A stretch of DNA of 42,370 nt. Source: Lindgomyces ingoldianus. Its lineage: Eukaryota > Ascomycota > Dothideomycetes > Pleosporales > Lindgomycetaceae. The translations under genes and the position numbers were made by a program. The DNA lies in contig NW_022985194.1 of the NCBI RefSeq assembly GCF_010093535.1, positions 807,542-849,911 on the forward strand. Direction: 5' to 3'. The stretch's first letter is position 1. Every line of letters starts with the position of its first letter. Under the pieces are notes generated by a model that was given only the letters and a program-made list of their open reading frames with translations, made no database searches and was not told the origin of the DNA. Below, piece after piece: positions 21,076 to 31,794 of this stretch.

Positions 21076-21395
21076 AAGTAGAGCTTAAACTACTAGCTAA
21101 AGCTAAAATATAGCCTATAGCCTGTTAGTCTAATCTAGAGTATAACATATAATCTCTGCAGAGAAGCTTACCTGCTTATCCTCTACAACAAGCGCTGCAA
21201 CAAGGCGCTGCGCATAGATAATAGTAACAGAGGGACTACAAATAAGTTAAAAAGCTAAATTACTCTACACACTACTATAAGGCTTATAGAGGCAGGCAGC
21301 TGTGCCTAAAAAAACAGCGCTAGCAGCGTAAACTACTAGTAGTAGAATTATAGCACTCCCTACTAAAGCGCTTTACAAGCGCACTCTTTATGCAG

Positions 21396-21546
21396 CCTAG
21401 ACAGGACTGCGCGCGGAGCGCACTAGGGGGAGGCTGGCGAGGAGTTGAGACCAGACCGGGGGGCGCGGGCCGACGGGGGGTGGTAGGCGCAGGGCGGCGG
21501 GGGGCAGCAGGCTTGCGGGCAGCGCGGCCCTATAGGGCACGCGCGT
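21396..21546 (+). other. GC-rich, G-run island inside the AT-rich copia 3' region
   Basis: About 150 bp are strongly GC-rich in surroundings that are mostly AT. The plus strand has at least five runs of three or more G (21421-21505), including two runs of six, and the 12-bp palindrome GCCCTATAGGGC (21527-21538). No coding frame or known element was recognised. It lies between the RNase H region and the purine tract of the copia element. Confidence 0.8.
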
Positions 21547-21840
21547 AAGCAGCTTGTTTAGCTTTATTAAGCTTTATATATATATTAGTAAAAATTATAA
21601 ATAAGTTTAAAGTTATTTTTAAAGCTTTTAAAAGTATTAACTTATATATAGTATGTTATTAAAACTTATAGAAAAGAAACTTAAGAAGCAGCAGAATTTA
21701 TTTACCTTTATTATAGTAATTACAGCACGCATATAACCTGCGCTGCTTAGGGAAACAAGCATTGCGCTGCCTAAGGCAATAAGCATAAATATAGAGTAAA
21801 CGCGCAGCGCTGCTCTAACAAGCTAAGTTAACGCTTAATG

Positions 21841-21867
21841 TAGGTAAGCTACTGCGCAGCTTACCTA
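21841..21867. repeat. Perfect 10-bp stem inverted repeat before the copia 3' LTR
   Basis: TAGGTAAGCT (21841-21850) and AGCTTACCTA (21858-21867) are exact reverse complements with a 7-bp loop ACTGCGC. They sit directly before the purine-rich tract and the 3' LTR (21875). Perfect pairing is notable in a RIP-damaged element. Confidence 0.8.
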
Positions 21868-21874
21868 GGGGGTG

Positions 21875-22071
21875 TGTTGCGTATACTAAGAGCCTTAGCT
21901 AGGGCTTAGAGCCTAGGACTAGGGCTTAGAGCCTAGAACGCAGCTTAGGATCTAGAGATATTATGTTCTAAAGCTTAGTGTATATAAGGAGAGCCCTTAG
22001 CTCTCTTAGATAGCAGAGTCACTTTATCTAATCTTCTAAACAGCTACTGCTAGGCTATTTTATCCTCCACA
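21875..22071 (+). repeat. Copia 3' LTR
   Basis: The 197-bp copy starts TGTTGCG and ends CCTCCACA. It differs from the 5' LTR mainly by C/T transitions. GTAAG follows at 22072-22076. Confidence 0.92.
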
Positions 22072-22076
22072 GTAAG

Positions 22077-23417
22077 TAATATAAGCGCGCTTAATAAGTT
22101 AATAACTAAAGTATTTAATATTATTATACTAAAACTTACTTAAAACTAGGTAAACCTACTGCGTTCTAAACTACTACACTAATATAAAAAGAAAAATAAA
22201 GCAGACTATAACTAGTAGTGTAAAGATAATAAAAACTATTATTAAAAAAGTCTATTAAGCTTTACTTAAAAATTATAGAAGATCTCTTTTAGCCTATAAT
22301 ATATTAATAAGATATTATAATTACTATAAAAGATATATTACACTTATTTAAAGCTTATTAACTTATTATAGTTACTAATATAGTAAAATCTTAAAAATAA
22401 AATGCTTAATGCATTAAGTACTTTAGTAGAATAAAAAAAAGTAGCTTATAATACTATAAAAAACTATAAATAATAATTTAACTAGTTTTTAACTAAACTT
22501 CCTGCCTACCTTAGGCTATTATAGACTAAAGTTAATAAGAAGAGCCTAGATAAAATAATAGTAAACTTTAGTAGTGCACTATCTAATAAGATTAAGTGTA
22601 ATTTAACATATATTTTATAAAGTAAGTAAGAGACGCTAGCTTAAGTAGAAGAGTAGAGCAACATATCCTACTGCTGCCTATAGAAGAGAAAAGGGCTAAA
22701 GTTAAAAAAAAAAAGAATATAAAAGCATTTTACTTTACTTTTAGCTAATAAGAACCTAAAAAAACTTAAAAAAAAGCCTTTAAACTAAAAAAAGCTAAAA
22801 AAGTAGAAATTTAATAAAATAAAAGTTACTTACTAGAATTATAAGTAGCTAAGTTATATTTTTCTAGATTATTTTATAAAGAACAAAAATAAGAATAAGT
22901 TTAATAAAAATAAATAAAAAAAAAGTAAAGCTAAAAAAACTAAGCTTTTTCTTTCTAGCTTATATTACTTTAAAAAGTAATAAAAAGAAGCTTAAAAACT
23001 TTTAAAACTTATTATACTTAAAAAAGTTAACTTTATTATTAGTAATAGTAAGTATAAGGTTATTAAAAGACTTTTAGACTGTAGTAGATAGAGAAGCTTA
23101 ATTAAATGTCCTATCTACTATAATAGCTAAAGAGCAAGATCTTAAGATTAAGCCTCTGCTAGGTGTCTTTCTAAAGGCACCTAATAGATTAGACTTTACT
23201 ATCTACAGCTTTATAGTTATAAATGTAAAGATTATAAACTCCTAAAAAAGAGGTTAGACTTATAAAGTGCTATTTATAGTAATAAACTTAGAAAGGCTCT
23301 TAATATATTTAAGTTTACTTTAAATTAACTAGTTTAATCTAAAGCTAAACTTTTATATAAGATGTATATTATTTAAGAGTGTAAAGAACTATAGTGTGCT
23401 AAAGTACACTAAGGTGG
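22077..23417 (+). pseudogene. Gypsy-type gag/protease fragment, degraded
   Basis: The right part (about 23040-23230) reads 'RLLDCSR' followed, one frame over, by 'IIAKEQDLKIKPLLGVFLKA'. This fits the retropepsin D-[ST/C]-G active site and the downstream 'A..LGL...PL' pattern of Ty3/gypsy elements. The region before it (22600-23000) is Lys-rich, like a gag C-terminus, but I could not confirm a CCHC knuckle. No pol follows; an LTR-like sequence starts at 23418. The left part (22077-22600) is unclassified relic sequence. Confidence 0.55.
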
Positions 23418-23848
23418 TGTTACAATCCTTGCTTTAGGAAGCACTTAGGTTAATGTTGTCCCTATGGGGCAGGGCGGAGGCTAAGGGCCGACGGTAGGGT
23501 GTACAGTCCTACGTAATGGCTAGTGGGCTAATAGAGTAGGTGTTACAATCCTTGCTTTGTGGAAGCACTCAGGTCTTATGGTATTCCTAGGGGATGAGTA
23601 GGACGGGTGGTGAGGGGCCGACCGGTAGGGTGTACAGTCCTACGTACAGGCTAATGGGCTATTAGAGCGGAAGAGGGTGACCGGATTGTGGTTTGCCCTG
23701 TGTGCGGCAGTATAGAGGCTAGGTTAAACAGTCCTGTTAGACAGAATTAGAGGTATATATAGTGTAAGATATATAAATAGTATTACAGCTCTTTAGAAAG
23801 CTAAATGCTACTTAGTTTATATAAAAAATAAACTAAACATTAAACACA
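23418..23848 (+). repeat. LTR-like sequence with internal 123-bp tandem duplication
   Basis: TGTTACAATCCTTGCTTT occurs at 23418 and again at 23541. The two units (23418-23540 and 23541-about 23665) share 'ggccgac', 'ggtagggtgtacagtcctac' and 'taatgggct'-type blocks. A unique part follows, with 'ggttaaacagtcctgttag', the TATA-like 'gaggtatatatagtg' and the end 'taaacaca'. Relatives lie at 24126-24316 and 1183-1493, both with only the unique part well kept. It is GC-richer and less RIP-mutated than its surroundings. No target duplication was found. Confidence 0.7.
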
Positions 23849-24125
23849 CCTCCTAAAGGTTGTTTAATAGAGGAACTATATACATGTCTAGAGGGTGCTA
23901 AGGGGAGCGGGAGGAGTTTATAGAAGTCTGCTAAGGCAAGCTCCCTAAGCTCCCTTAAGCTCCCTGAACTTGTGGCCCGTCTTCCTATTAGACGACGCAC
24001 TCCTCTGTTATCATAAGCAGCTGCGCTGCTTCCGTGCCCTCCGGCTGGTTTATAAGCGAGCCCTGCCCTAATCCAGCTAGATTGTGGAGCACTGCCGGTG
24101 GAGTTACGCTGGTCCAACCGTAGAC
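23849..24125 (-). other. Non-RIP spacer between two related LTRs, with an open 94-codon frame
   Basis: This 277-bp normal-composition segment lies between two LTR copies. A minus-strand frame of 94 codons (23833-24117) stays open across it and runs a few codons into the left LTR. The predicted peptide is rich in Ser, Gly, Arg and Leu, with a short repeated Leu-Arg-Glu-Leu stretch caused by tandem 'aagctccct' units (23938-23970). No domain was recognised, no signal peptide or membrane segment is present, and it may not be coding. Confidence 0.4.
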
Positions 24126-24316
24126 TGTAACAGTAGGGTAGAGCGACTAAATTGTAGTTTGTCTCTATAGCAGCAGTATAGTAGCTAGGTTAAACAGTCC
24201 TGTTAGATAGAATTAGAGGTATATATGTTGTAAGATATATAAATAGTATTACAGCTCTTTAGAAAGCTAAATGCTACTTAGTCTATATAAAAAATAAACT
24301 AAATATTAAATATACA
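24126..24316 (+). repeat. Shorter LTR-like copy of the 23418 family
   Basis: It shares 'aggttaaacagtcctgttag' and the 3' half of the 23418 LTR almost base for base, but lacks the duplicated 5' block. It starts TGTAACAG and ends near 'ttaaatataca'. It is separated from the first copy by only 277 bp. Confidence 0.65.
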
Positions 24317-25045
24317 TTTTAAATGTTAAATAGGCTCTGACAGCTAGCTGCTTATAGTATAAGCACTTAAGTAGCAAGAGTAAGAGTAGTGTACAGTGTG
24401 CACAGCGTATAAGGTAGGTAAAGTAAGGGTAACATGTTTCTAGTTCTATTACTCTTATCTTTTCTTTATATAAAGGAAAAGAGGGATATTTAAATGTTTA
24501 CACATAAAAGTTTACATATAAGTATTATGTAACATAGATATGTAGTTCTGCTTATGCGCAATTACTTATATCTAGACTATAACACTGCTACTGTGTATAG
24601 ACACTAGCAACTTTTCTTTTTATTTAAAAAGTTACTTTTTATATATATTATTTCTTTTTTATTTATGTAGGTTTATTTAATTATATTTTACTTTTACTTT
24701 ACCTTATTTATTAGAACTTGCCTTAGTAATACTATATATTAAGATAAGCTAGTTATGCTATATAAATAGCTTTATAAATAGTATAAAGTATTTTAAGCTA
24801 TTATTATCTAGCCTTTATACACTTACTTTATAAGTAATTTAGTAGTATATAAGCTATTTTATGCAGAGTTTTATACTAGAATAGTGTAGAATCTTTATAT
24901 AAGTAGGTATATAAAAAGGTGTATATATTAAATTTTTTATTTTTTTTTTATTTTTTTTTTATTTTTTTACTTTTTAAGCTTTACTATATAATTCCTTAGC
25001 TTTTTTCTTTTTTTGTATAGTGCTAATAGTAACAGATACTCCTGC

Positions 25046-25080
<35 letters not shown>

Positions 25081-26838
25081 TAGAGAGAGAGAGAGATGTC
25101 TCTCTAGCCTTCCTTCTCTACCTTTAGCGCTATTAGTGTGGGCGTCTTTAACATTATTATGCAGTCTAGTAGCTTAGAGCGCATTTATGTTACCTTTTTA
25201 GCTAGTTTTACTACTAATTAGTAGTTTATTTAGTATCTTAGTATAAAGATATAAATCTTTTAGCTTTTTTACTTTTTTTTTATATAAAATGCTAATTATA
25301 AATACGCTAAGAAGAAGTATATAGCAGCTTTACTATTTTATAATATTAATATTATCTTGCCTACTAGCACTAATTTATAGCTATAGGTAGTAAAGGTTGT
25401 GTGTTATAAAAAGTACTTTTATGTAGTTTTAGTTTAAAGTTATAGTTAAGTTTTAGTAACTTTATATACTTATTATTATAGTAGCACTACTAGTGCCTTT
25501 TTTTTATTAAGTGTTATATGCTAGCTAACTTCTAGGCTAATGCCTACACCTTATATATATAGTAGAGCTGTAGTCTACATTATAACTACTATATATAAGA
25601 GGTAGTAGCTTTTTCTTTTCTTATATACTAAATAAATAAACTATTTTTTTTACATATTCTTCTTTTTTAATCTTATAATAAGAAAAATAAGTGTGTATAA
25701 TAAAAAAAAATAAAAAAGATAAGCTTTATATAAAAGTGTTATTAGTCTAGTTAGTTTAAAGCATCTTTGCGCATAGAATTTAGCTAGTCTATAAATGCTT
25801 TTATCTAGATAGAGAGGTAGTTAGTTAGGACTAATAATTAAAAAGCTTAATTTAGTGTTTTTTTTATATATATATTTACTAAGTTATTTTTACTATTAAT
25901 TTACTTTATCTTAGTAATTTACTTTTTCTTATATAATTTATAAAGTAATATAATATTAATTATAAGTTACTTTTTACTAGTAGTGCCTAGCTTAACTAGG
26001 TAATTATATAAAAACTTTAAATTTATATAAATTACTACTAAAATTAGTAGTAGTTTAAGTGTTTATATAATTTACTATAAAGTTATACTAAAAGTAATTA
26101 CATTATTAAACTTTCTAACTATTTTATATAGTTTACTAGTAAAGACACTCTTAGTTACTCTTTTACACTTAGTAGAATTTTAGTGTATAATATTACTTAG
26201 TATTTTAAAGTAGTTGCTTTACTTTATATAGTTTTTATTACTTAATATAATTAAAAATTTTAGCTATAAGCTAACGTTTTTATTATTACTAAATAATTTA
26301 TTTATAAAAATAAACAGCTTTACACTATTAAGCTATAATAGTAAGAAAGTAAGACTATGCTTACTATCATCTATTTACTATTAAATTTATGTGTTAAGTG
26401 TATTAATATTATTATACAAAGAGTCTATAGTTTATATAGTAATAAATAAGTTAAATGCTACCTTTAGTTAATATATAGATGTAATGTATACCTCTTTTAC
26501 ACATTACTTAATATATTATTATGCAGCATTTTTATTTTTAAGTTAATTATATAAAAGTAGCTTACTTATTTCTTCTAAGTAAAAACTACTATGTTATGTG
26601 TAAGTTTAATTTTTTATTATTAAACTTAATAAGCTGCTTCTTTACTAAAATAGTCTTACTTTTTATATAAAACTTTACTTTTTATAGTTTTTTTTCTTTT
26701 TTTTATATAAAAATTTTAATTATAATGCTTAAAGTGTTATTTATTTATAAGCTAGTAATACTAAAAGTGTGCTCTTCTTTATTAGTAATTAAAAAGTAGA
26801 GGTTATATAAAAAAATATGCATGTGTAGCTTTTTTTTA
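24317..26838. other. AT-rich relic DNA, unclassified
   Basis: This is RIP-like sequence with long T tracts (24930-24970). A minus-strand frame near 25080-25200 looks protein-derived ('NINAL', 'NVKDAHTNSAKG'), but neither it nor the remainder can be assigned to a family. No terminal repeats were seen. Confidence 0.45.
25049..25096. repeat. (CA)14 and (GA)7 microsatellites
   Basis: A perfect CA run (25049-25076) is followed after a short 'taca' by a GA run (25083-25096). Confidence 0.95.
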
Positions 26839-26840
26839 TA

Positions 26841-28705
26841 ACGTACCTAACAGGTTGGCCGGCCACACGGGTTGGCCGGCCACTTTTGCCAAGCCCCTAC
26901 TAAAACCACTCTATTCTCTTGCAAAACAGCCTACTTTAGCCCTGTATAAAGCAATATAACATAAGATATTATTTAGAGTCTACTTCTGCTACTTTCTTAC
27001 ACGTACGCAAGTTATGCCTAGTCTAATTGCACTGCCTGCATTGCTTTTAACTTAGCTTACCTCTTTTAGCGCGCACCTGCGTCTTTAGCTTCTTCCTATT
27101 ACTACGCGCTCTAAACTTCTTTAGAGTAGTTAGACAAGCTCTATTCTTAACTATTAAGGTCTCTTTTGCCTAAATCTGCTTCCTTTTATGTAATCTACGT
27201 TGCGTGGCAGCCTTATTTGCTGCTTAAAGCTCTGTGATCTCCTTTTGCGCTAATACTAGCTTGTGCGTAATAATTGCTGCCCTCTTTAAGACTTTCTTAA
27301 AGGCCTCTACTATAGACATTAGTAAGCTATCTACATGCCTCTAAATTCTTACCTTTACAAGCATTAATTGCAACCTAAATTTAAGAGTATTACTTAGAGT
27401 TTACAACTGCTAAGGCTTATTATTAATAGGTAGTAGTAGTAATAGAGTACACAACTAGATATTAAGAGCTATTTTAACCTATTCTAGGTTAAATAGGACT
27501 AAACTAGCGCTTTAAAACCCTCCTTAGATATTACTAAAAGTAATTACTGCATTATAAGCGTGTATTAAGCATAGTAGAAACTTAAGTTTTATAATATAAG
27601 TAATCTAGTTACGCATAAGATCTTTAGCTTAGCGCCTATACGCCTTTTTTAGAGGGGCAAAATAACCTACATTAAAAGGCTATAAGAGGTGTAATAAGTG
27701 TAAAGGCATATAGATAGTAATAATCTTGTTCTCTTTATAGTACTGCTAGAAATTAAGCAAGTTACAGCTCTTATAGCTGTTAATAATAAGAAGCTAATAA
27801 GCGCCTATAACTCTCTTTTTTATATGCTTATTAAAGTGCTTTAACTACTGCAGCCTAAGCTTATTTATTATCTAGCTGTTTTTAGAAACTGTAATAACCT
27901 AGTTCTAAGGCAGATTCTTCTCTTTATACTAGGTAAAGAAGTAATAGCAGCTTTTAAAAATAATAAAGGGTAAAATAGCCTACTTTATTATGTTAATGCC
28001 TTAGATAACTATTGTCTACTCTCTATTACTTTACTGTATTACCTTTAGCTGTTCTTATTTCTCTAAAGCTGTAATAACTGCTTTAGTTAATATTTAGCCT
28101 ATTATAAAGCTTAACTTGTTAAAGTTATATATGTCTTTATTCTAGATACTATACTTAGCTTTTATGTTAGCTACTAGGTAAAACTAGCCCTAGATAACCT
28201 CTAGATTCTTATAAAGCGCTTTTTTATAATTATACTTATAATTAAACTTTATTATAAACTTAGGGCAGTGCTTAACTTACATACTAGGCTAGTTTAAGCT
28301 AACCTAGCCTAGATTGCGCTTAGCGCGTAAGGAATTAGCTATATTAGCTACAGCTGTAAGCCTAGAGAGAAATCTGTGTGTAATAAGCTTAAGTATATAC
28401 TTAACAACTACCTTTTTTTTAAGCTTAGTTAGATTCCTTAATTTAGGCTAGCATTCTGCTTCTAAAGGCTGTCCAGCGCGTTAATTACTTAGTGTTGTGT
28501 AAGAGATATTATAGATAGCTACAGCGTGTTATAAGAAGAGTTTTAAGTCTTATTTAAGAGCCTAAAGAGTAAGCTGTATCTAATGTTCTTTAGAAGATTT
28601 AATCTAGTGTTGTTGTTAAGGCATTATGTAGATAGGTAGAGTGTAGTAGGGGCTTAGCAAAAGTAGCCGGCCAACCCGTGTAGCCGGCCAACCTGTTAGG
28701 TACGT
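26841..28705 (-). mobile_element. Fot1/pogo-type DNA transposon, full-length second family
   Basis: The ends are ACGTACCTAACAGG and its exact complement, flanked by TA (26839-26840 and 28706-28707). Length is 1,865 bp. Inside each end are two copies of GGTTGGCCGGCCAC about 17 bp apart, each holding the palindrome TGGCCGGCCA, followed by 'cttttgccaagcccctac'. The transposase lies on the minus strand. Confidence 0.92.
26960..28624 (-). pseudogene. Fot1/pogo transposase (HTH plus CENP-B-type DNA-binding domain), degraded
   Basis: From the start codon at 28622-28624 the minus frame reads 'HAVAIYNISYTTLSN*RAGQ', 'LRNLTKLKKKVVVKYILKL', 'RFLSRLTAVANIANSLRAKR' and 'KFNYKYNYKKALYKNLEVI'. This is the characteristic N-terminal half of Fot1/pogo transposases: the psq-type helix-turn-helix followed by the CENP-B-like domain with its 'ILxLxxRGFPPR' and 'MAN' blocks. 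Stops are TAG/TAA at former Gln/Trp codons. About 555 codons are available, close to the usual Fot1 size. The catalytic DDD/E residues were not located. It is clearly inactive but the best preserved of the three copies. Confidence 0.85.
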
Positions 28706-28707
28706 TA

Positions 28708-29224
28708 GTAGTTATAGTATGTTTTAAACTAATATAGTCCTAATTTAGCAGCTTTATATAAGAGTTGTACAACCTAAAGTATTATATTTAGTAGAAAGCT
28801 CTAGCGCATCTCTTTTAGTAGCTTTATATATAGTGTGCACATAAGCTTATTTATTAATTAGATATATACTTATATAATATTATATAGTTTAAAATGCATT
28901 TTATATATAGCTTTTAAGCTTACTTTTATAACTAAAAGTAGTTTTTAGCTTATTCTTTAAATAGTTAGTAACTAAGTAAGAATTTCTTTTTTTATTTATT
29001 TAAGTAGCTAGTAAACACTAGGTAGGATTTTTTATATAGTTAAGTTATTTTGCCTTTTACTTTTTATATAAGGTAAAGGTTAAAAATCTAACTTTTATAC
29101 TTTATTAAGTTATATGCTATAACTTTAAAAGTGCTATTAGTAATTAAAGTGTTTATCTTTATATAGTCTAATTCTTTAAATAGTTTTCTAAGTGTAGTAA
29201 TTACACTATTTATATAAAGCTTAA
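28708..29224. other. AT-rich DNA between two Fot1-type copies
   Basis: RIP-like relic sequence of about 0.5 kb. Its right end merges into the inverted relic copy that receives the deleted Fot1 element. No motif was recognised. Confidence 0.45.
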
Positions 29225-31794
29225 TAAATAAAGCTTAATTTTTTTTTTTTTAGGTTAGAAATACCTAGTCTAGACTTTATAACATACCTAACAGGTTGGC
29301 TAGCCACACAGGTTAGCTGGCCACTTTTGCTAAGCCCTTACTAAAACCACTCTATTCTCTTGTAAAACAGCCTACTTTAGCCCTGTATAGAGTAATATAA
29401 CATAAGATATTATTTAGAGTCTACTTCTACTACCTACTTACACATATGTAAGTTATGCCTAGTCTAATTGCACTGCCTATATTGCCTTTAACTTAGCTTA
29501 CCTTCTTTAGCGCGCACCTATGTCTTTAGCTTCTTTTTATTACTACGCGCTTTAAACTTCTTTAGAGTAGTTAGATAAGCTTTATCTTTAACTATTAAAG
29601 TTTTTTCTGCCTAAATCTGCTTTCTTTTATGTAATTTATGTTATGTAGCAGCTTTATTTGCTACTTAAAGCTCTATAATCTTATAGCCTACCTTGTTATG
29701 TTAATGCCTTAGATAACTATTATTTACTTTTTATTACCTTACTATATTACCTTTAGCTGTTTTTATCTTTCTAAAGCTGTAATAACTGCTCTAGTTAATA
29801 TCTAGCCTATTATAAAGCCTAACTTATTAAAGTTATACTTATCTTTATTTTAAATACTGTACTTAGCTTTTATGTTAGCTACTAGGTAAAACTAGCTCTA
29901 GATAACCTCTAGATTTTTATAAAGTGTTCTTTTATAATTATACTTATAATTAAACTTTATAATAAACTTAGGGCAGTGCTTAACCTACATACTAGTCTAG
30001 TTTAAGCTAACCTAGCCTAGATTACGCTCTGCGTGCAAGGAATTAGCTATATTAGCTACAGCTATAAGCTTAGAGGGAAATCTGCGCGTAATAAGCTTAA
30101 GTATGTACTTAATAACTACCTTCTTTTTAAGCTTAGTTAGATTCCTTAATTTAGGCTAGCATTCTACTTGTAAAGGCTGTCTAGCGTGTTAATTGCTTAG
30201 TGTTATGTAAGAGACATTATAGATAGCTACAGCATGTTATAAGAAGAGTTTTAAGTCTTATTTAAAAGCCTAAAAAGTAAGCTGTATCTAACATTCTTTA
30301 AAAAATTTAATCTAGTGTTGTTATTAAGGCATTATGTAGATAGGTAGAGTTTAGTAGGGGCTTAGCAAAAGTAGCCAGCTAACCTGTGTAGCCGGCTAAC
30401 CTGTTAGGTACGTTATAAGTTTTCTTTACTTTTTACTTTTTCTAGTATTTATATCTTTTTTTTACACTAGTGCAGCATTGCTATTTTAAGAGGCTTAGTT
30501 TATAGTAGGCTTTAGCTCTACTTTTATAATATTTTTATAAAGCTATTTTTTTTCTTTTTTTTTAAAAAAATTTTTTATATAGAGATTAGTTTATCTAGGT
30601 TATTTATTATAAGTAAGTTAAATTTTTTTTTATAGTATAGTTTAACCTATGTATATTAAAGCTTTAGTAGGCTATTCTTTTTTTAATAATAATATTTTTT
30701 TCTTTAATGCTTTTAATTTTATATAGGCTAGTCTAGCTTTTTTTCTCTTTTTATGCTATAATTTTTAAGCTAAAAGAAAAATTAAAAACTTTATATGTTA
30801 TAAAGCGATTATAAGTGTTAATTATATAATTAATGTTTACTTTTACATAGTCTTTTTAAAGTATCTTTATTACCTTTTATATAGCGCTTACTTATATAAT
30901 AATGTCTAGTAATAGTAAAAAGTTTAGGTTAATTTGTAGGTATGCTTTAAAGACTAGTAGCGTAGGTACTAGACTGTGTAGGCTAGCTATGTTATTTAGA
31001 GCCTGAACTGCTATTTATAGAGTAGCCTTATTATCTGTACAGTTACCTAGCTTAGTCTTTAAAATGTTAAATACTTATTAAAGAAGTGTATGTACACGCT
31101 TAACTTTTCTAACTGCCTAATGTGCTTTTATAGGCATTTGCCTATATATAGCTTTTATAATTTTTACATAAGCTTAAAAATCTTTTAAAGTAAAGTTTAT
31201 ACTAAAGTTATACATAATATAGTTTAGAGGTCTTTAATAAGTGTTAATTTAGCATTTACATAGTGCATTTTAAGTATTTTATATAGACATAAATTTTAGA
31301 AATGTAGCAGCCTAAAATAATATGTCTATATTAATAACATATAAAACATCCTTATTATTAATTTATATAATATTATTAATAACTTTATAGTTAAAGTAAG
31401 TGTTATTTTTAATTATAAACTTAAATCTTTATAAAGCTTAGTTATATAATTAGTAGAGGTAGTAAAACTTCTTAATCTTTTTTAGCACTACAGCATTAAT
31501 GTTGTAGCTAGCACTAGTTAGCATTTTCTAGAGTTTCTTTATATAAAGGTGTCTAAATTAGTAGTAAAGGCAGTAAAGTTTTAATTTAGTAAAAAAAGAT
31601 ATAAATTCTTTCTTACTAATATTAAAAAAAAGTGTCTTTATTTTTATATAATAAGTATAGTAGTTTTATTCTTATGTATAATAACATTTAAAATATTATT
31701 AAAGTATGCCCTAAGTTAGTTAGCATTTACTAGTAATAGTAAAAATAGTATTAAAGTTTTTAAAATGTAGTATGTAACTAAACTAATTAGGTTT
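29225..31794 (-). pseudogene. Retrotransposon relic, inverted copy (interrupted by a Fot1-type insertion)
   Basis: The reverse complement of 30414-31790 aligns with 34310-34842 joined to 40513-41195 and to 41804-41985. The reverse complement of 29225-29281 continues the match (41985-42030). The minus frame contains the integrase landmark 'SLVPTLLVFKAY' (about 30930-31000) and, further upstream in the frame, the eroded 'INVI'/'VLYVINIDILF'-type core block (about 31300-31400). The same motifs occur in the plus-strand copy. This integrase type is widespread in ascomycete LTR elements. The match stops near 31790, where a GC-rich island begins. Confidence 0.8.
29282..30413 (-). mobile_element. Internally deleted Fot1/pogo copy
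   Basis: It has the same ends as the 26841 element (ACATACCTAACAGG… and its complement), flanked by TA (29280-29281 and 30414-30415). It is 1,132 bp instead of 1,865. The interior jumps at about 29680 from the position equivalent to 27240 to that of 27975, a loss of about 735 bp from the catalytic half of the transposase. It has the same orientation as the full copy, 577 bp away. The insertion lies inside the inverted relic copy. The corresponding uninterrupted site is at about 41985-41995. Confidence 0.9.

Larger units (their letters stand above)
13664..22071 (+). mobile_element. Complete but degraded Ty1/copia retrotransposon
   Basis: Two 197-bp LTRs (13664-13860 and 21875-22071) flank the body, and GTAAG occurs directly outside both ends (13659-13663 and 22072-22076). 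The total is 8,408 bp. Removing the nested Fot1-type element and its TA duplication leaves about 6.57 kb. Domain order on the plus strand is protease, GAG-pre-integrase, integrase, reverse transcriptase, RNase H, which is the copia order. A purine-rich 'cctagggggtg' precedes the 3' LTR. All reading frames are broken by RIP-type stops. Confidence 0.93.

Noticed and set aside
23418..24316. A complete LTR retrotransposon formed by the two LTR-like copies
   Set aside because: The copies differ in length, there is no matching target duplication, and no primer-binding or purine tract was seen. Kept only as a hypothesis in the findings.
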